Made by a program: the position numbers and the translations under genes. From Pseudomonas sp. Irchel 3H7 (GTDB lineage Bacteria > Pseudomonadota > Gammaproteobacteria > Pseudomonadales > Pseudomonadaceae), in assembly GCF_900187605.1 (NCBI RefSeq), contig NZ_FYEA01000012.1, positions 32,448 through 96,447 of the forward strand: DNA of 64,000 nt, given 5' to 3'. The first letter of the stretch is position 1; every line of letters begins with the position of its first letter. The notes beneath the pieces are model-generated. The model ran no database searches and had not been told where the DNA came from. It saw only the letters and a program-made list of their open reading frames with translations. Shown one piece after another: positions 1-9,172 of the stretch.

Positions 1-2638
1 TCAGTTTGACGGTGGTGGTATCGACGGTATCGGTCACGTCGGTGACGGCCGGAACGGTGCTCGGAACGAGGTTTTCGAAGTTGCCGCCGGTGGCGTCCTT
101 GATGGTCACTTCGACTTTGCCGGCGTCTTGGTAAACGTCATCGGCTGGTGCCGGAACAGTCACGGTGCCGGTTGTTTTGCCGGCCTCAATGGTGATCACC
201 GAGCCGTTGCTCAGGGTCACGGTGACTGGCGTGCCGGCCGGATTGGTCAGCGTGGCGGTGTAAACAATCGAACCACCCTCAGCCACGGAACCGGTTGCGC
301 TCAGCGACAGGTTGGTGGTGTCGGCAACATCGGTAACGCTGGTCGATACCGGGGTCTTGTCGGCGACCAGATCTTCGTAATTACCACCCGAAACGCCAGT
401 GATCGAATTCGTCAGCGGTGCGTTGCCGGTCAACGCGTCATTTGGCGCGGTGGTGGTCACGCTGCCGGTGGTTTTACCGACTTCAATGGTGATGCTCTGA
501 CCGTTGGCCAGGGTTACCACGACAGGCGAACCGGTCACCGGGGCGCCAACGGTGGCGGTGTAGGTGACGGTGCCACCTTCAGCAACCGAGGTATCAGCCG
601 TCAGTTTCACGGTCGAGGTATCGATAGTGTCGGTCACTTCGGTCACGGCCGGGACAGTGCTCGGCAGCAGATTCTCGAAGTTGCCGCCAGTCGCATCCTT
701 GATGGTGACTTCGACTTTGCCTGCGTCTTTATAGACATCATCGGCCGGCGCCGGAACGGTCACGGTGCCAGTGGTTTTGCCCGCGTCGATGGTGATCACC
801 GAGCCGTTGCTCAGGGTCACGGTTACCGGCGTGCCGGCCGGATTGGTCAGGGTCGCGGTGTAAACGATCGAACCCCCTTCCGCCACGGTGCCGGTGGCCG
901 TCAGCGACAGGTTGGTGTTGTCGATCGAGTCGGTAATGGTGGTGGTCGCTGGCGTCGTGTTCGGCACCAGGTTTTCGAAATTGCCGCCGGTAGCGCCGGT
1001 GATAGTGGTGCTGACGGTGCTGCCATTGTTGTAAACGTCGTTGGCCGCGGTCGGCACGTTGACGCTGCCGGTGGTTTTGCCGGCGTCAATGGTGATGGTC
1101 GAACCGTTCGACAGGGTGATCGTCACCGGAGTTTGCGCTGCGTTGGTCAGCGTCGCGGTGTAGGTGATCTGGCCGCCTTCGACGACGGTGCCGGTAGCGG
1201 TGAGGCTCACGCTGGTGGTGTCGACCGAGTCGGTAACCGTGGTGGTGGCTGGCGTGGTGTTTGGCACCAGGTTTTCAAAGTTGCCGCCGCTGGCGCCAGT
1301 AATGGTGGTGCTGACAGTGCCGCCATTGTTGTAGACGTCATTGGCCGCCGTCGGCACGTTGACGGTGCCGGTGGTCTGGCCAGCCTCAATGGTGATGGTC
1401 GAACCGTTCGACAGGGTGACGGTCACCGGGGTTTGCGCCGGGTTGGTCAGGGTCGCGGTGTAGGTGATCTGGCCGCCTTCGACCACTGTGCCGGTGGCAG
1501 TCAGGGTCAGGTTGGTGGTGTCGATCGAGTCGGTGATGGTGGTCACCGCTGGCGTCGGGTTCGGCACCAGGTTTTCGAAGTTGCCGCCAGTCGCACCGGT
1601 GATGGTGGTGGTGACGGTGCTGCCGTTGTTATAGACGTCGTTGGCTGGAGTCGGCACGTTGACGGTGCCGGTGGTCTGGCCGGCGCCGATGGTGATGGTC
1701 GAGCCGTTCGACAGGGTGACGGTCACCGGGGTTTGCGCCGGGTTGGTCAGGGTCGCGGTGTAGGTGATCTGGCCGCCTTCGGTGACACTCGGCCCGGCCG
1801 TCAGGGTGACGGTGGTGGTGTCGATGGTGTCGGTGACCTGGGTCGTGGCCGGAGTGGTCGGCGGGGTCACGGTGATGCCATTGCCGCCGGTGGTGCCGGT
1901 GACGGTCACGTCGATCTGGGTCGGGTCGTTATAAACGGTGTCGTTCGGCGCCAGTGGCACGTTGACGGTGCCGGTGGTTGCACCGGCCGGAATCACGATC
2001 ACCGCGCCGTTGGACAGGGTGATGGTCAAGTCGGTCAGCGGCGCCTGGGTCAGGGTCGCGGTGTACACCAGCACACCGCCGGCTTCGGTGATGGACGGCG
2101 TGGCGCTGAGGCTCAGGGTCGAATCACGCAGGGCGTTGGTGGTGGTATCGGTGGTCTGGCCGCCGGTAATGTTTTGCGCAGCTTGACCGGCAGCGTTGAT
2201 GCCTGCGGTCGGGAAGCCAATGGTCGGGTCAACGCGGCCAGCGGTGGCATCGAGCATCACGAAGCTGTGACCGCCACCGGCAGCACCGCCCGTGCCTGCG
2301 GCGCTTGGGCCGGCAGCAGTAGCGTCCAGCGCGGTGGTCGGGTCGACACCGGCGGCGATGGCTTGCTGCAGTTCGGCTACCGACGGCGCTGCCTGCGCGG
2401 TGGCTTCGGCCAAATCAGTGCTGGAGTCGGGCGCGTTGGCGCTCCACTGAGTTTCACGGCCCAGATCAAGGGTGCGGCCATCGGCCAATTCAAGCGACAC
2501 GGCGCCGGAGAGGCCGGTGTCGATCTGGTCGCCGACAAACAGACGATCGCCTTCAACGAGTACGCGACGCACGCCCTCTGGGGACACCACGAATACCTGA
2601 CCGACAATGCTTTTGACGATGGCAACAACACTGCTCAT
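1..2638 (-). CDS. lapA: Giant RTX-type surface adhesin LapA, N-terminal part (cut by window edge)
   Basis: This frame begins MSSVVAIVKSIVGQVFVVSP, with a GGAGAG ribosome-binding site upstream, and stays open to the window edge (about 879 codons seen). Residues 1 to about 110 match the LapA retention module, which plugs the LapE pore. Residues 107-110 are T-A-A-G, the di-alanine site cut by the periplasmic protease LapG, at the same numbering as in P. fluorescens Pf0-1. After a linker come at least six copies of a repeat of about 100 residues, spaced about 300 bp (for example near positions 70, 370, 670, 970, 1270 and 1570), each Ser/Thr/Val/Gly rich with a conserved ATGGNFENLVP-like segment. 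The known role is irreversible attachment and biofilm formation at the outer membrane under c-di-GMP control. The divergent lapEBC genes supply its secretion. The C-terminal RTX and secretion signal lie outside the window. Confidence 0.93.
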   Translation of the reverse strand, partial: MSSVVAIVKSIVGQVFVVSPEGVRRVLVEGDRLFVGDQIDTGLSGAVSLELADGRTLDLGRETQWSANAPDSSTDLAEATAQAAPSVAELQQAIAAGVDPTTALDATAAGPSAAGTGGAAGGGHSFVMLDATAGRVDPTIGFPTAGINAAGQAAQNITGGQTTDTTTNALRDSTLSLSATPSITEAGGVLVYTATLTQAPLTDLTITLSNGAVIVIPAGATTGTVNVPLAPNDTVYNDPTQIDVTVTGTTGGNGITVTPPTTPATTQVTDTIDTTTVTLTAGPSVTEGGQITYTATLTNPAQTPVTVTLSNGSTITIGAGQTTGTVNVPTPANDVYNNGSTVTTTITGATGGNFENLVPNPTPAVTTITDSIDTTNLTLTATGTVVEGGQITYTATLTNPAQTPVTVTLSNGSTITIEAGQTTGTVNVPTAANDVYNNGGTVSTTITGASGGNFENLVPNTTPATTTVTDSVDTTSVSLTATGTVVEGGQITYTATLTNAAQTPVTITLSNGSTITIDAGKTTGSVNVPTAANDVYNNGSTVSTTITGATGGNFENLVPNTTPATTTITDSIDNTNLSLTATGTVAEGGSIVYTATLTNPAGTPVTVTLSNGSVITIDAGKTTGTVTVPAPADDVYKDAGKVEVTIKDATGGNFENLLPSTVPAVTEVTDTIDTSTVKLTADTSVAEGGTVTYTATVGAPVTGSPVVVTLANGQSITIEVGKTTGSVTTTAPNDALTGNAPLTNSITGVSGGNYEDLVADKTPVSTSVTDVADTTNLSLSATGSVAEGGSIVYTATLTNPAGTPVTVTLSNGSVITIEAGKTTGTVTVPAPADDVYQDAGKVEVTIKDATGGNFENLVPSTVPAVTDVTDTVDTTTVKL

Positions 2639-2995
2639 TGAAGACTCTCCGGGTGTCACGTTCAGTTGACTTCCATGGACCTGACGGCATGGGCGCCGAT
2701 TCAGTCTGGACGTACTTTAAAAATTTGCGAAACAAGTTTGACGCGTCTTTTCGTCAATAATTTGGCTAGATTCTTTCGCTATTAACTTTATGCCAAACTA
2801 TTGACCTTCTGGGTGCCATCCTAAACAATCGCCCCACTAATGTCACATTGATATTTCCGCGGCGACCTGTCCTTCAGCGTGTGATCCAGTTCCTGTTTTG
2901 AACTTTCCGACATACGGTCAATCTGGTTGCCATCATCCGACGCAGCGCCACGTTTTGCTGTGATTCAAGACAAGAAGTTCTGGGAAATTCCTATC
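2639..2995. promoter_or_regulatory. Divergent lapA / lapE intergenic region
   Basis: These 357 bp hold no gene and separate the divergent lapA and lapE starts, so they must carry both promoters and any shared control sites. An AT-richer stretch at about 2715-2830 is the likely promoter core. Within it, 2739-2758 reads as an inverted repeat of TTGACG and CGTCAA around 8 bases. I could not assign -35/-10 boxes or regulator sites with confidence. An open frame extends the lapE frame upstream to 2927, but no signal peptide would then sit at the N-terminus. Confidence 0.5.
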
Positions 2996-4345
2996 ATGCG
3001 TTCGCCCCTGCTTTTCGCCGTACCCTTCGCCCTCGCCGCCTCTTTTGTACAAGCACAATCCTTACCAGAAGCCATGCAGCAGGCACTGGATGTCCATCCG
3101 GAAATCCAGGCAGGGGTCAACAGTCGTTTGGCTGCGGATTATCAGTTAAGAGCGGCAAAAGGTGGATACCTGCCGAAGGTCGATCTGCTCGGCGGTTATG
3201 GCCGTGAGGGTACCGACAGCGTCACCACCCGCGCCAATTCCGGTAACCACTACGAAACCCTGAATCGTAGCGAGTCAAGTTTACGTCTCTCGCAAATGGT
3301 CTTTGACGGTTTTGCGACGTCCAGCGAGGTCGGGCGTCAACAAGCCACCGTCAACTCCCGCGCTTACTCGTTGCTCGGTACTTCCGAGCGCACCGCGCTG
3401 ACCGTCGCCCAGGTCTACCTGGATGTGCTGACCCGGCGCGAATTCGTGCGTCTGGCCGAGGACAACCTCAAGAGCCACCAGCGCATCTACGACCAGATCC
3501 AGTTGCGCACCCAGCGTGGCGTCGGCAGCGGTGCCGACCTCGATCAGGCCGAAGCGCGAATGGCTCAGGCCCGTAACAACCTGATCACCGAGCAGACCAA
3601 CCTCGCCGACTCGGAAACCAACTTCCTCAGCGCCGTCGGCCAGATGCCCGATCAGCTCGAGCGTCCGGCGCCGTTCATGGCGATGATGCCGGCCAACCTC
3701 AATGAAGCCCGCCAGCAGATGCTGGAAAACAGCCCGATCCTGCGTTCGGCCGAGTCCGACATCGCCGCCGCCGAGAAGCAATACGAAACCGCCAAGTCGA
3801 CCTTCTACCCACGTTTCGACGCCGAACTGGGTCGCACCGCCGACAACGATCTCGACGGCCAGAACGGTCACAACAACGAATGGCAAGCCATGCTGCGCAT
3901 GCGCTTCAACCTCTATTCCGGTGGCAGCAACAAGGCCGATCTGGAATCCAAGTCGTACCTGTCGAACCAGGCTTTGGATATTCGCAACAACGCCCTGCGT
4001 CAGTTGAACGAAGAGCTGGGCCTGGCCTGGAACGCCTTGAACAACGCTAACGCGCAGGTGCCGATCGCGCAGCAATACGTCGATCACAGCACCTCGGTGC
4101 GCACCGCCTACCAGCGTCAGTTCAGCCTCGGTGAACGAACTCTGCTTGATTTGCTCGACAGCGAAAACGAGTTGTTCACCGCTTCGCGGCGTCTGGCTGA
4201 AATCAAAAACATTCAGTTATTTACTCAGTACCGAATCAAGGCGACCATGGGCGAGCTGCTCAGAAGCCAGGGAGTGGTCGCACCGTTGGCATCCGTTGTG
4301 CAAAACGACGTCAAGCCCAAGGTCCAGCTGCCTGGGATGAATTGA
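2996..4345 (+). CDS. lapE: TolC-family outer-membrane channel LapE of the LapA type I secretion system
   Basis: The protein has 449 residues from the chosen ATG. It begins with a signal peptide (MRSPLLFAVPFALAASFVQA, cut before Q). An ATG 23 codons upstream would bury this signal, so the internal start is preferred. The rest is a TolC/OprM-like outer-membrane efflux protein with two long helical repeats, including the segment NSRLAADYQLRAAKGGYLPK and a C-terminal RQFSLGERTLLDLLDSENE typical of type I secretion channels. It forms the outer-membrane and periplasmic tunnel in which the LapA N-terminus is retained. lapB starts 34 bp downstream and the three transport genes read as an operon. Channel class is certain; the Lap assignment rests on the neighbours. 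Confidence 0.93.
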   Translation: MRSPLLFAVPFALAASFVQAQSLPEAMQQALDVHPEIQAGVNSRLAADYQLRAAKGGYLPKVDLLGGYGREGTDSVTTRANSGNHYETLNRSESSLRLSQMVFDGFATSSEVGRQQATVNSRAYSLLGTSERTALTVAQVYLDVLTRREFVRLAEDNLKSHQRIYDQIQLRTQRGVGSGADLDQAEARMAQARNNLITEQTNLADSETNFLSAVGQMPDQLERPAPFMAMMPANLNEARQQMLENSPILRSAESDIAAAEKQYETAKSTFYPRFDAELGRTADNDLDGQNGHNNEWQAMLRMRFNLYSGGSNKADLESKSYLSNQALDIRNNALRQLNEELGLAWNALNNANAQVPIAQQYVDHSTSVRTAYQRQFSLGERTLLDLLDSENELFTASRRLAEIKNIQLFTQYRIKATMGELLRSQGVVAPLASVVQNDVKPKVQLPGMN

Positions 4346-4379
4346 GTTATCCCTTTTCAACTGTCAAAGAGTGTCGAGC

Positions 4380-6536
4380 GTGGAATCAGAAGTCAGTCGA
4401 GTTCAACTCAGTCATGATCCACGCGCGCTGCACGACGATCCGTTACTGGACGGTCTGCTCGCCCTTTGCATGCTGCACCAGAAGCCCGCCAGCGCGGCGA
4501 TGCTGACCACCGGACTGCCGCTGCCCAAACAACGCCTGAGTGTCGAGTTGCTGCCCCGCGCGGCAGCTCGCGCCGGCCTGCAAGGTCGGGTATTGCAGCG
4601 CAAACTGGAAGAAATTCCGGCGATCGCCATGCCGGCCTTGCTGCTGCTCAAGGATGGCCGCAGCGCTGTCCTGCTCGGCTGGCAGGGTGACAATGAAGCC
4701 CGGGTGCTGCTCAGCGAAACCGACGGCGGCGAGTCGATTGTCAGCCGTGAATTGCTGACCGACGATTACACCGGCAAAGTCTTCTTCGCCCAGCCGCAAC
4801 ACAAATTCGACGTCAACCACGGCACGCTGATTCCGCGTGCGCGCTCGTGGTTCCGCGACACCCTCAAGCGTTCGCGCTGGCTGTACGCCGATGCGATTGC
4901 CGCGAGTTTCCTGATCAACATCATCGCCATGGCCGCGCCGCTGTTCGTGATGAACGTCTACGATCGCGTGGTGCCGAACCAGGCCGAAGCGACCCTGTGG
5001 GTTCTGGCGTTGGGCATCACCGGCGCCTACATCTTTGACCTGATCCTCAAGAGTCTGCGCGCCCTGTGCCTGGATCTGGCCGGGAAGAAAACCGACCTGA
5101 TCATCTCCGCGACGCTGTTCGAGCGCATCGTCGGCATGGCGATGAAATACCGTCCGGCGCGAGTCGGCAGCTTCGCGCAGAACATCCACGAATTTCAGAG
5201 CCTGCGCGACTTCCTCGCCTCGCTGACCCTGACCAGCCTGATCGACCTGCCGTTCACCATCCTGATCTTCATCGTCATCGCCATTCTCGGCGGGCATCTG
5301 GTGTGGATTCCGGTGCTGGCGTTCCCGATTGCCCTGCTGATCGGCTACGCCTTGCAGAAGCCGCTGGTGGCGACCATGGAGCGCACCATGGCCCTTGGCG
5401 CCGAGCGCCAGTCGAGCCTGATCGAAACCCTCGCCGGTCTCGACGCGGTGAAGGTCAATAACGCGGAGAGCGAACGCCAGTACCAGTGGGAACAGACCAT
5501 CGGCACCCTCAGCCGCCTCGAGCTGCGGGTGAAAATGCTCTCCGGCCTGGCGATGAACATCACCCTGCTGATCCAGCAACTGGCCGGGGTGATCATGATC
5601 GTCTTCGGCGTGTACCAGATCATCGCCGGCAACCTGAGCATGGGCGGTCTGATTGCCTGCTACATGCTCAGCGGTCGCGCACTGAGCCCGTTGGCCTCGC
5701 TGTCGGGTCTGTTGACCCGTTATCAGCAAGCCCGCGTGACCATGACCTCGGTCGACCAGATGATGGAGTTGCCGCAAGAGCGCAATTTTGAAGAGCGCCC
5801 GCTGAGCCGCAAGGTTTTGCAAGGCGCGATCGAGTGCCGCCAGCTCAGCTTCACTTACCCGGAACAACAGAACCCGGCGCTGAAGAACATCAATCTGGTG
5901 ATTCGTCCCGGCGAGAAGATCGGCATCATCGGCCGCAGCGGCTCGGGCAAGAGTTCGCTGGCGAAATTGCTGGTCGGCCTGTATCAGCCGGACGACGGCG
6001 CGCTGCTGGTCGACGGTGTGGATATCCGTCAGATCGACGTCAGCGAACTGCGCTACAACATTGGCTACGTGCCGCAAGACATCCAACTGCTGGCCGGCAC
6101 CCTGCGTGACAACCTCGTCTCCGGCGCCCGTTATGTAGAAGACGAGCTCGTCCTGCAAGCCGCCGAACTGGCCGGCGTCCACGAATTCGCCCGTCTGCAT
6201 CCACAAGGTTACGAGCTGCAAGTCGGCGAGCGCGGGCAGAACCTCTCCGGTGGTCAACGGCAGAACGTCGCACTGGCCAGGGCGCTGTTGCTCAATCCGC
6301 CGATCCTGCTGATGGACGAGCCGACCAGTGCGATGGACAACACCGGTGAAGAACGCCTCAAGCAACGCCTCGCCGCGGTGATTGAAAACAAGACCGTGGT
6401 GCTGGTGACGCACCGGGCTTCACTGTTGTCGCTGGTCGATCGTCTGCTGGTGATCGACCGTGGACAAATTCTCGCCGATGGCCCGAAAGCCGCCGTGATG
6501 GAAGCGTTGAAGAAGGGGCAGATCAGTGTTGCTTAA
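4380..6536 (+). CDS. lapB: Type I secretion ABC transporter (permease/ATPase) LapB
   Basis: This inner-membrane ABC exporter powers LapA secretion. It has an N-terminal C39-peptidase-like domain (about residues 15-140) without an obvious catalytic Cys, as in other LapB/HlyB proteins, which bind but do not cut the substrate. A six-helix membrane domain follows (about 165-440). The C-terminal nucleotide-binding domain shows Walker A GRSGSGKSS (about residue 518), signature LSGGQ, Walker B LLMDEPTSAMD and the switch VTHR. The start is a GTG at 4380, preceded by AAAGAG at a spacing of 8. A GTG three codons upstream lies directly on that site and is less likely. The stop overlaps lapC by 11 bp, which suggests coupled translation. 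Confidence 0.93.
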   Translation: MESEVSRVQLSHDPRALHDDPLLDGLLALCMLHQKPASAAMLTTGLPLPKQRLSVELLPRAAARAGLQGRVLQRKLEEIPAIAMPALLLLKDGRSAVLLGWQGDNEARVLLSETDGGESIVSRELLTDDYTGKVFFAQPQHKFDVNHGTLIPRARSWFRDTLKRSRWLYADAIAASFLINIIAMAAPLFVMNVYDRVVPNQAEATLWVLALGITGAYIFDLILKSLRALCLDLAGKKTDLIISATLFERIVGMAMKYRPARVGSFAQNIHEFQSLRDFLASLTLTSLIDLPFTILIFIVIAILGGHLVWIPVLAFPIALLIGYALQKPLVATMERTMALGAERQSSLIETLAGLDAVKVNNAESERQYQWEQTIGTLSRLELRVKMLSGLAMNITLLIQQLAGVIMIVFGVYQIIAGNLSMGGLIACYMLSGRALSPLASLSGLLTRYQQARVTMTSVDQMMELPQERNFEERPLSRKVLQGAIECRQLSFTYPEQQNPALKNINLVIRPGEKIGIIGRSGSGKSSLAKLLVGLYQPDDGALLVDGVDIRQIDVSELRYNIGYVPQDIQLLAGTLRDNLVSGARYVEDELVLQAAELAGVHEFARLHPQGYELQVGERGQNLSGGQRQNVALARALLLNPPILLMDEPTSAMDNTGEERLKQRLAAVIENKTVVLVTHRASLLSLVDRLLVIDRGQILADGPKAAVMEALKKGQISVA

Positions 6537-7893
6537 GTCGGGTTTCAAGGATTCGATCCGTCGCTACTTCAAAGGCTCGGCATCACTGCAGGGTCAGCCA
6601 CTGCCGGAGGTCAACAAAGCGCTGATCGAGGACGCCCCGCGCGTCGTGCGCCTGACCATCTGGGCGATCATCGGCTTCTTTATCTTTCTGCTGCTGTGGG
6701 CCAACTTCGCCGTGATCGACGAAGTGACCAAGGGCGACGGCAAAGCGATTCCGTCGTCGAAGATCCAGAAAATCCAGAACCTTGAGGGCGGGATCATCTC
6801 CGAACTGTTCGTCAAGGAAGGCCAGATTGTCGAAGCCGGTGCACCGCTGATTCGTCTAGACGACACGCGATTTGCGTCAAACGTCGGTGAAACCGAAGCC
6901 GATCGCCTGTCGATGCTGCTGCGCGTAGAACGCCTCAGCGCCGAGGTCGATGACCGTCCGCTGAATTTCCCCGAGGACGTGCTCAAAGCCGTGCCCGGTC
7001 AGGCGAAAAGCGAAGAGTCGCTGTACATCAGCCGCCGTCAGCAGTTGCACGACGAGATTGGTGGTTTGCAGGAGCAGTTGATTCAGCGTCAGCAAGAGCT
7101 GCGCGAATTCGCCTCCAAGCAAGCGCAGTATCGTCAGCAGCTCGGTTTGCAGCGCCAGGAAATCAACATGTCCGAGCCGCTGGTGGCGCAGGGCGCGGTG
7201 TCCCCGGTGGAGGTCTTGCGTCTGAAGCGTGCCGAGGTGGAAACCCGTGGTCAGCTGGATGCAACGACGCTGGCCATTCCCCGTGCCGAATCGGCGATCA
7301 AGGAAGTTCAGCGCAAGATCGACGAGACGCGCGGCAAGTTCCGCAGCGAAGCGCTGACCCAACTCAACGAAGCACGCACCGACCTGAACAAGGCCAGCGC
7401 GACCGGCAAGGCACTGGAGGACCGCGTCAGCCGCACGCTGGTGACATCGCCGGTGCGCGGCATCGTCAACAAGTTGCTGGTCAACACCATCGGCGGCGTG
7501 ATCCAGCCGGGCAGCGACATGGTCGAAATCGTACCGCTAGACGACACACTACTGGTCGAAGCCAAGATCCGCCCGCAAGACATTGCCTTCCTGCATCCGG
7601 GGCAGGAAGCGATCGTCAAGTTCACCGCCTACGACTACACCATTTACGGCGGGCTCAAAGCCAAGCTTGAGCAGATTGGTGCCGACACCATTACCGACGA
7701 AGACAAGAAAACCACGTACTACATCATCAAGGTGCGTACTGAGCGCAGCCACTTGGGTACCGATGAAAAGCCGTTGCTGATCATCCCGGGGATGGTCGCG
7801 TCGGTGGACATCATTACCGGCAAGAAGTCGGTGTTGAGTTATCTGCTCAAACCGATCATCCGTGCGCGGGCAGAGGCGTTGCACGAGCGCTAG
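6526..7893 (+). CDS. lapC: HlyD-family membrane fusion protein LapC
   Basis: LapC is the periplasmic adaptor joining LapB to LapE. The 455-residue protein has a short cytoplasmic N-terminus, one membrane helix (about 43-65, WAIIGFFIFLLLWANFAV), a biotinyl-lipoyl half motif (NLEGGIISELFVKEGQIVEAG), a long coiled coil (about 150-300, rich in Gln, Glu and Arg) and the second lipoyl half (RTLVTSPVRGIVNKL) leading into a beta-barrel domain. This is the standard length and order for type I secretion adaptors. Translation probably starts at GTG with an AGAAGGGG site upstream, inside the end of lapB. A REP pair follows directly and probably marks the transcript end. Confidence 0.93.
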   Translation: MLLKSGFKDSIRRYFKGSASLQGQPLPEVNKALIEDAPRVVRLTIWAIIGFFIFLLLWANFAVIDEVTKGDGKAIPSSKIQKIQNLEGGIISELFVKEGQIVEAGAPLIRLDDTRFASNVGETEADRLSMLLRVERLSAEVDDRPLNFPEDVLKAVPGQAKSEESLYISRRQQLHDEIGGLQEQLIQRQQELREFASKQAQYRQQLGLQRQEINMSEPLVAQGAVSPVEVLRLKRAEVETRGQLDATTLAIPRAESAIKEVQRKIDETRGKFRSEALTQLNEARTDLNKASATGKALEDRVSRTLVTSPVRGIVNKLLVNTIGGVIQPGSDMVEIVPLDDTLLVEAKIRPQDIAFLHPGQEAIVKFTAYDYTIYGGLKAKLEQIGADTITDEDKKTTYYIIKVRTERSHLGTDEKPLLIIPGMVASVDIITGKKSVLSYLLKPIIRARAEALHER

Positions 7894-7911
7894 ATCTTCA
7901 GCGCTGCTGAC

Positions 7912-8002
7912 GGCCTCTTCGCGAGCAGGCTCACTCCTACAGTAACCGCATTTCTCCAGAGGAATGCGATCCCTGTAGGAGTGAGCCTGCTCGCGATAGC
8001 GG
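7912..8002. repeat. REP doublet, type B (GCGAGCAGGCTC)
   Basis: Two inverted copies of a palindromic element with core GCGAGCAGGCTCACTCCTAC lie about 30 bp apart after lapC. The pair can fold into one long hairpin and probably marks the end of the lap transcript. The same type recurs at 10.9, 20.1 and 55.8 kb. Confidence 0.85.
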
Positions 8003-8030
8003 CAGCCCAAACACCACATCTCTGTCAGGA

Positions 8031-8130
8031 AGTGACAAAAACCGTCACTCACCACTCAGTCCATTCCGCACCAATCGCCATATCGTTATTCATTAACGGT
8101 ATTTAATTTCCGATTCTTATAGCTATAAAG
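8031..8130 (+). promoter_or_regulatory. Putative promoter region of the TauD/ABC operon with three palindromes
   Basis: Three inverted repeats lie upstream of the dioxygenase: AGTGAC/GTCACT (8031-8049), CGTTA/TAACG (8084-8098) and the perfect 12-bp TTATAGCTATAA (8117-8128). The stretch is clearly AT-rich against its surroundings. Control by sulfur limitation (CysB or a related LysR protein) is inferred from the genes downstream, not shown. About 120 bp of untranslated leader follow before the start codon. Confidence 0.45.
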
Positions 8131-8253
8131 TCATCCCCCTGCGTACCTGCCGACCAATCGGCGCGCCGCACGACCTGAACCAACACGCAATCCAGCGTGA
8201 GTGTCTGATCGACGAGCGCGCCCGTGAGCGCGCCGTGCGTGGGAGATGGAAAG

Positions 8254-9150
8254 ATGTCCGCAGCTACTGCTTCCCCAAGCGCCGCGACCGCCGCGCCGCA
8301 ATCCTTTGAAATCCGCCCGTTCAGCGGTGCCGTCGGCGCCGAGATCATTGGCCTTGACCTCAGCCGGCCGATCAATGATCAGGACTTTGCGCGCATTCAT
8401 CGCGCGCACCTGGATCACCACGTCGTGGTATTTCGCGACCAGCAAATCACCCCGCAACAGCAAATCGACTTCAGCCGCCGCTTCGGCGTGTTGCAGATCC
8501 ATGTGCTCAAGCAGTTCCTGCTGGCCAACCACCCGGAAATCCTCATCGTTTCCAACATCGTCGAAAACGGCCAGAACATCGGCCTCGGCGATGCCGGCAA
8601 GTTCTGGCACTCCGACCTCTCTTATAAAGAGCTGCCGAGCCTCGGTTCGATGCTCCACGCGCAGGAGTTGCCGTCCGAGGGTGGCGACACCCTGTTCGCC
8701 GATATGCACAAAGCCTGGGACAGCTTGCCCGAGGCATTGCGCAAAGCGGTCGAAGGCCGCAGCGCTGCGCATTCCTACACGGCGCGCTACAGCGAAACCA
8801 AATTCGAAGGCAACTGGCGCCCGACCCTGACCCCGGAGCAACTGGCCCAGGTCGCGGAAGTGGTGCACCCGGTGGTGCGTACGCACCCGGAAAACGGCCG
8901 CAAGGCGTTGTTCGTCAGCGAAGGTTTCACCACACGCATCGTCGGCCTGCCGGAGGACGAGAGCCAGCAGCTGCTGAGCGAGCTGTACGCCCACAGCGTG
9001 CTGCCGCAGAACATCTACCGCCATCAGTGGCAGCCCCACGATCTGGTGTTCTGGGACAACCGTTCGCTGATCCATCTCGCCGCCGGCTGCCCGGCGCACC
9101 TGCGCCGCAAGCTGTACCGCACGACCATTCAGGGCGACGCGCCTTTCTGA
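8254..9150 (+). CDS. TauD/TfdA-family Fe(II)/2-oxoglutarate-dependent dioxygenase
   Basis: This 298-residue enzyme of the taurine dioxygenase family typically hydroxylates a small acid such as a sulfonate next to the leaving group, releasing sulfite. The metal-binding facial triad is visible as HSD in FWHSDLSYKE and the distal His in IYRHQWQPHDLVFWDNRSL, with an Arg for 2-oxoglutarate near the C-terminus (HLRRKLYRTT). The ATG is chosen because GGGAGATGGA lies just upstream; a GTG ten codons earlier lacks this. It is the first gene of a three-gene unit with an importer ATPase and permease, so uptake and cleavage of an organosulfur compound is likely. The substrate cannot be read from the sequence. 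Confidence 0.85.
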   Translation: MSAATASPSAATAAPQSFEIRPFSGAVGAEIIGLDLSRPINDQDFARIHRAHLDHHVVVFRDQQITPQQQIDFSRRFGVLQIHVLKQFLLANHPEILIVSNIVENGQNIGLGDAGKFWHSDLSYKELPSLGSMLHAQELPSEGGDTLFADMHKAWDSLPEALRKAVEGRSAAHSYTARYSETKFEGNWRPTLTPEQLAQVAEVVHPVVRTHPENGRKALFVSEGFTTRIVGLPEDESQQLLSELYAHSVLPQNIYRHQWQPHDLVFWDNRSLIHLAAGCPAHLRRKLYRTTIQGDAPF

Positions 9151-9172
9151 TTCGCCGGAGATTGATCAAAAA

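Noticed and set aside
128..2641. Plus-strand open frame of 837 codons
   Set aside because: It is antisense to lapA. Its product is a low-complexity Gly/Arg/Val/Asp repeat mirroring the adhesin repeats, whereas the minus strand has a start, ribosome-binding site and the conserved LapA N-terminus.
4443..6413. Minus-strand open frame of 656 codons opposite lapB
   Set aside because: Antisense shadow of a complete ABC exporter; no domain, signal peptide or ribosome-binding site.
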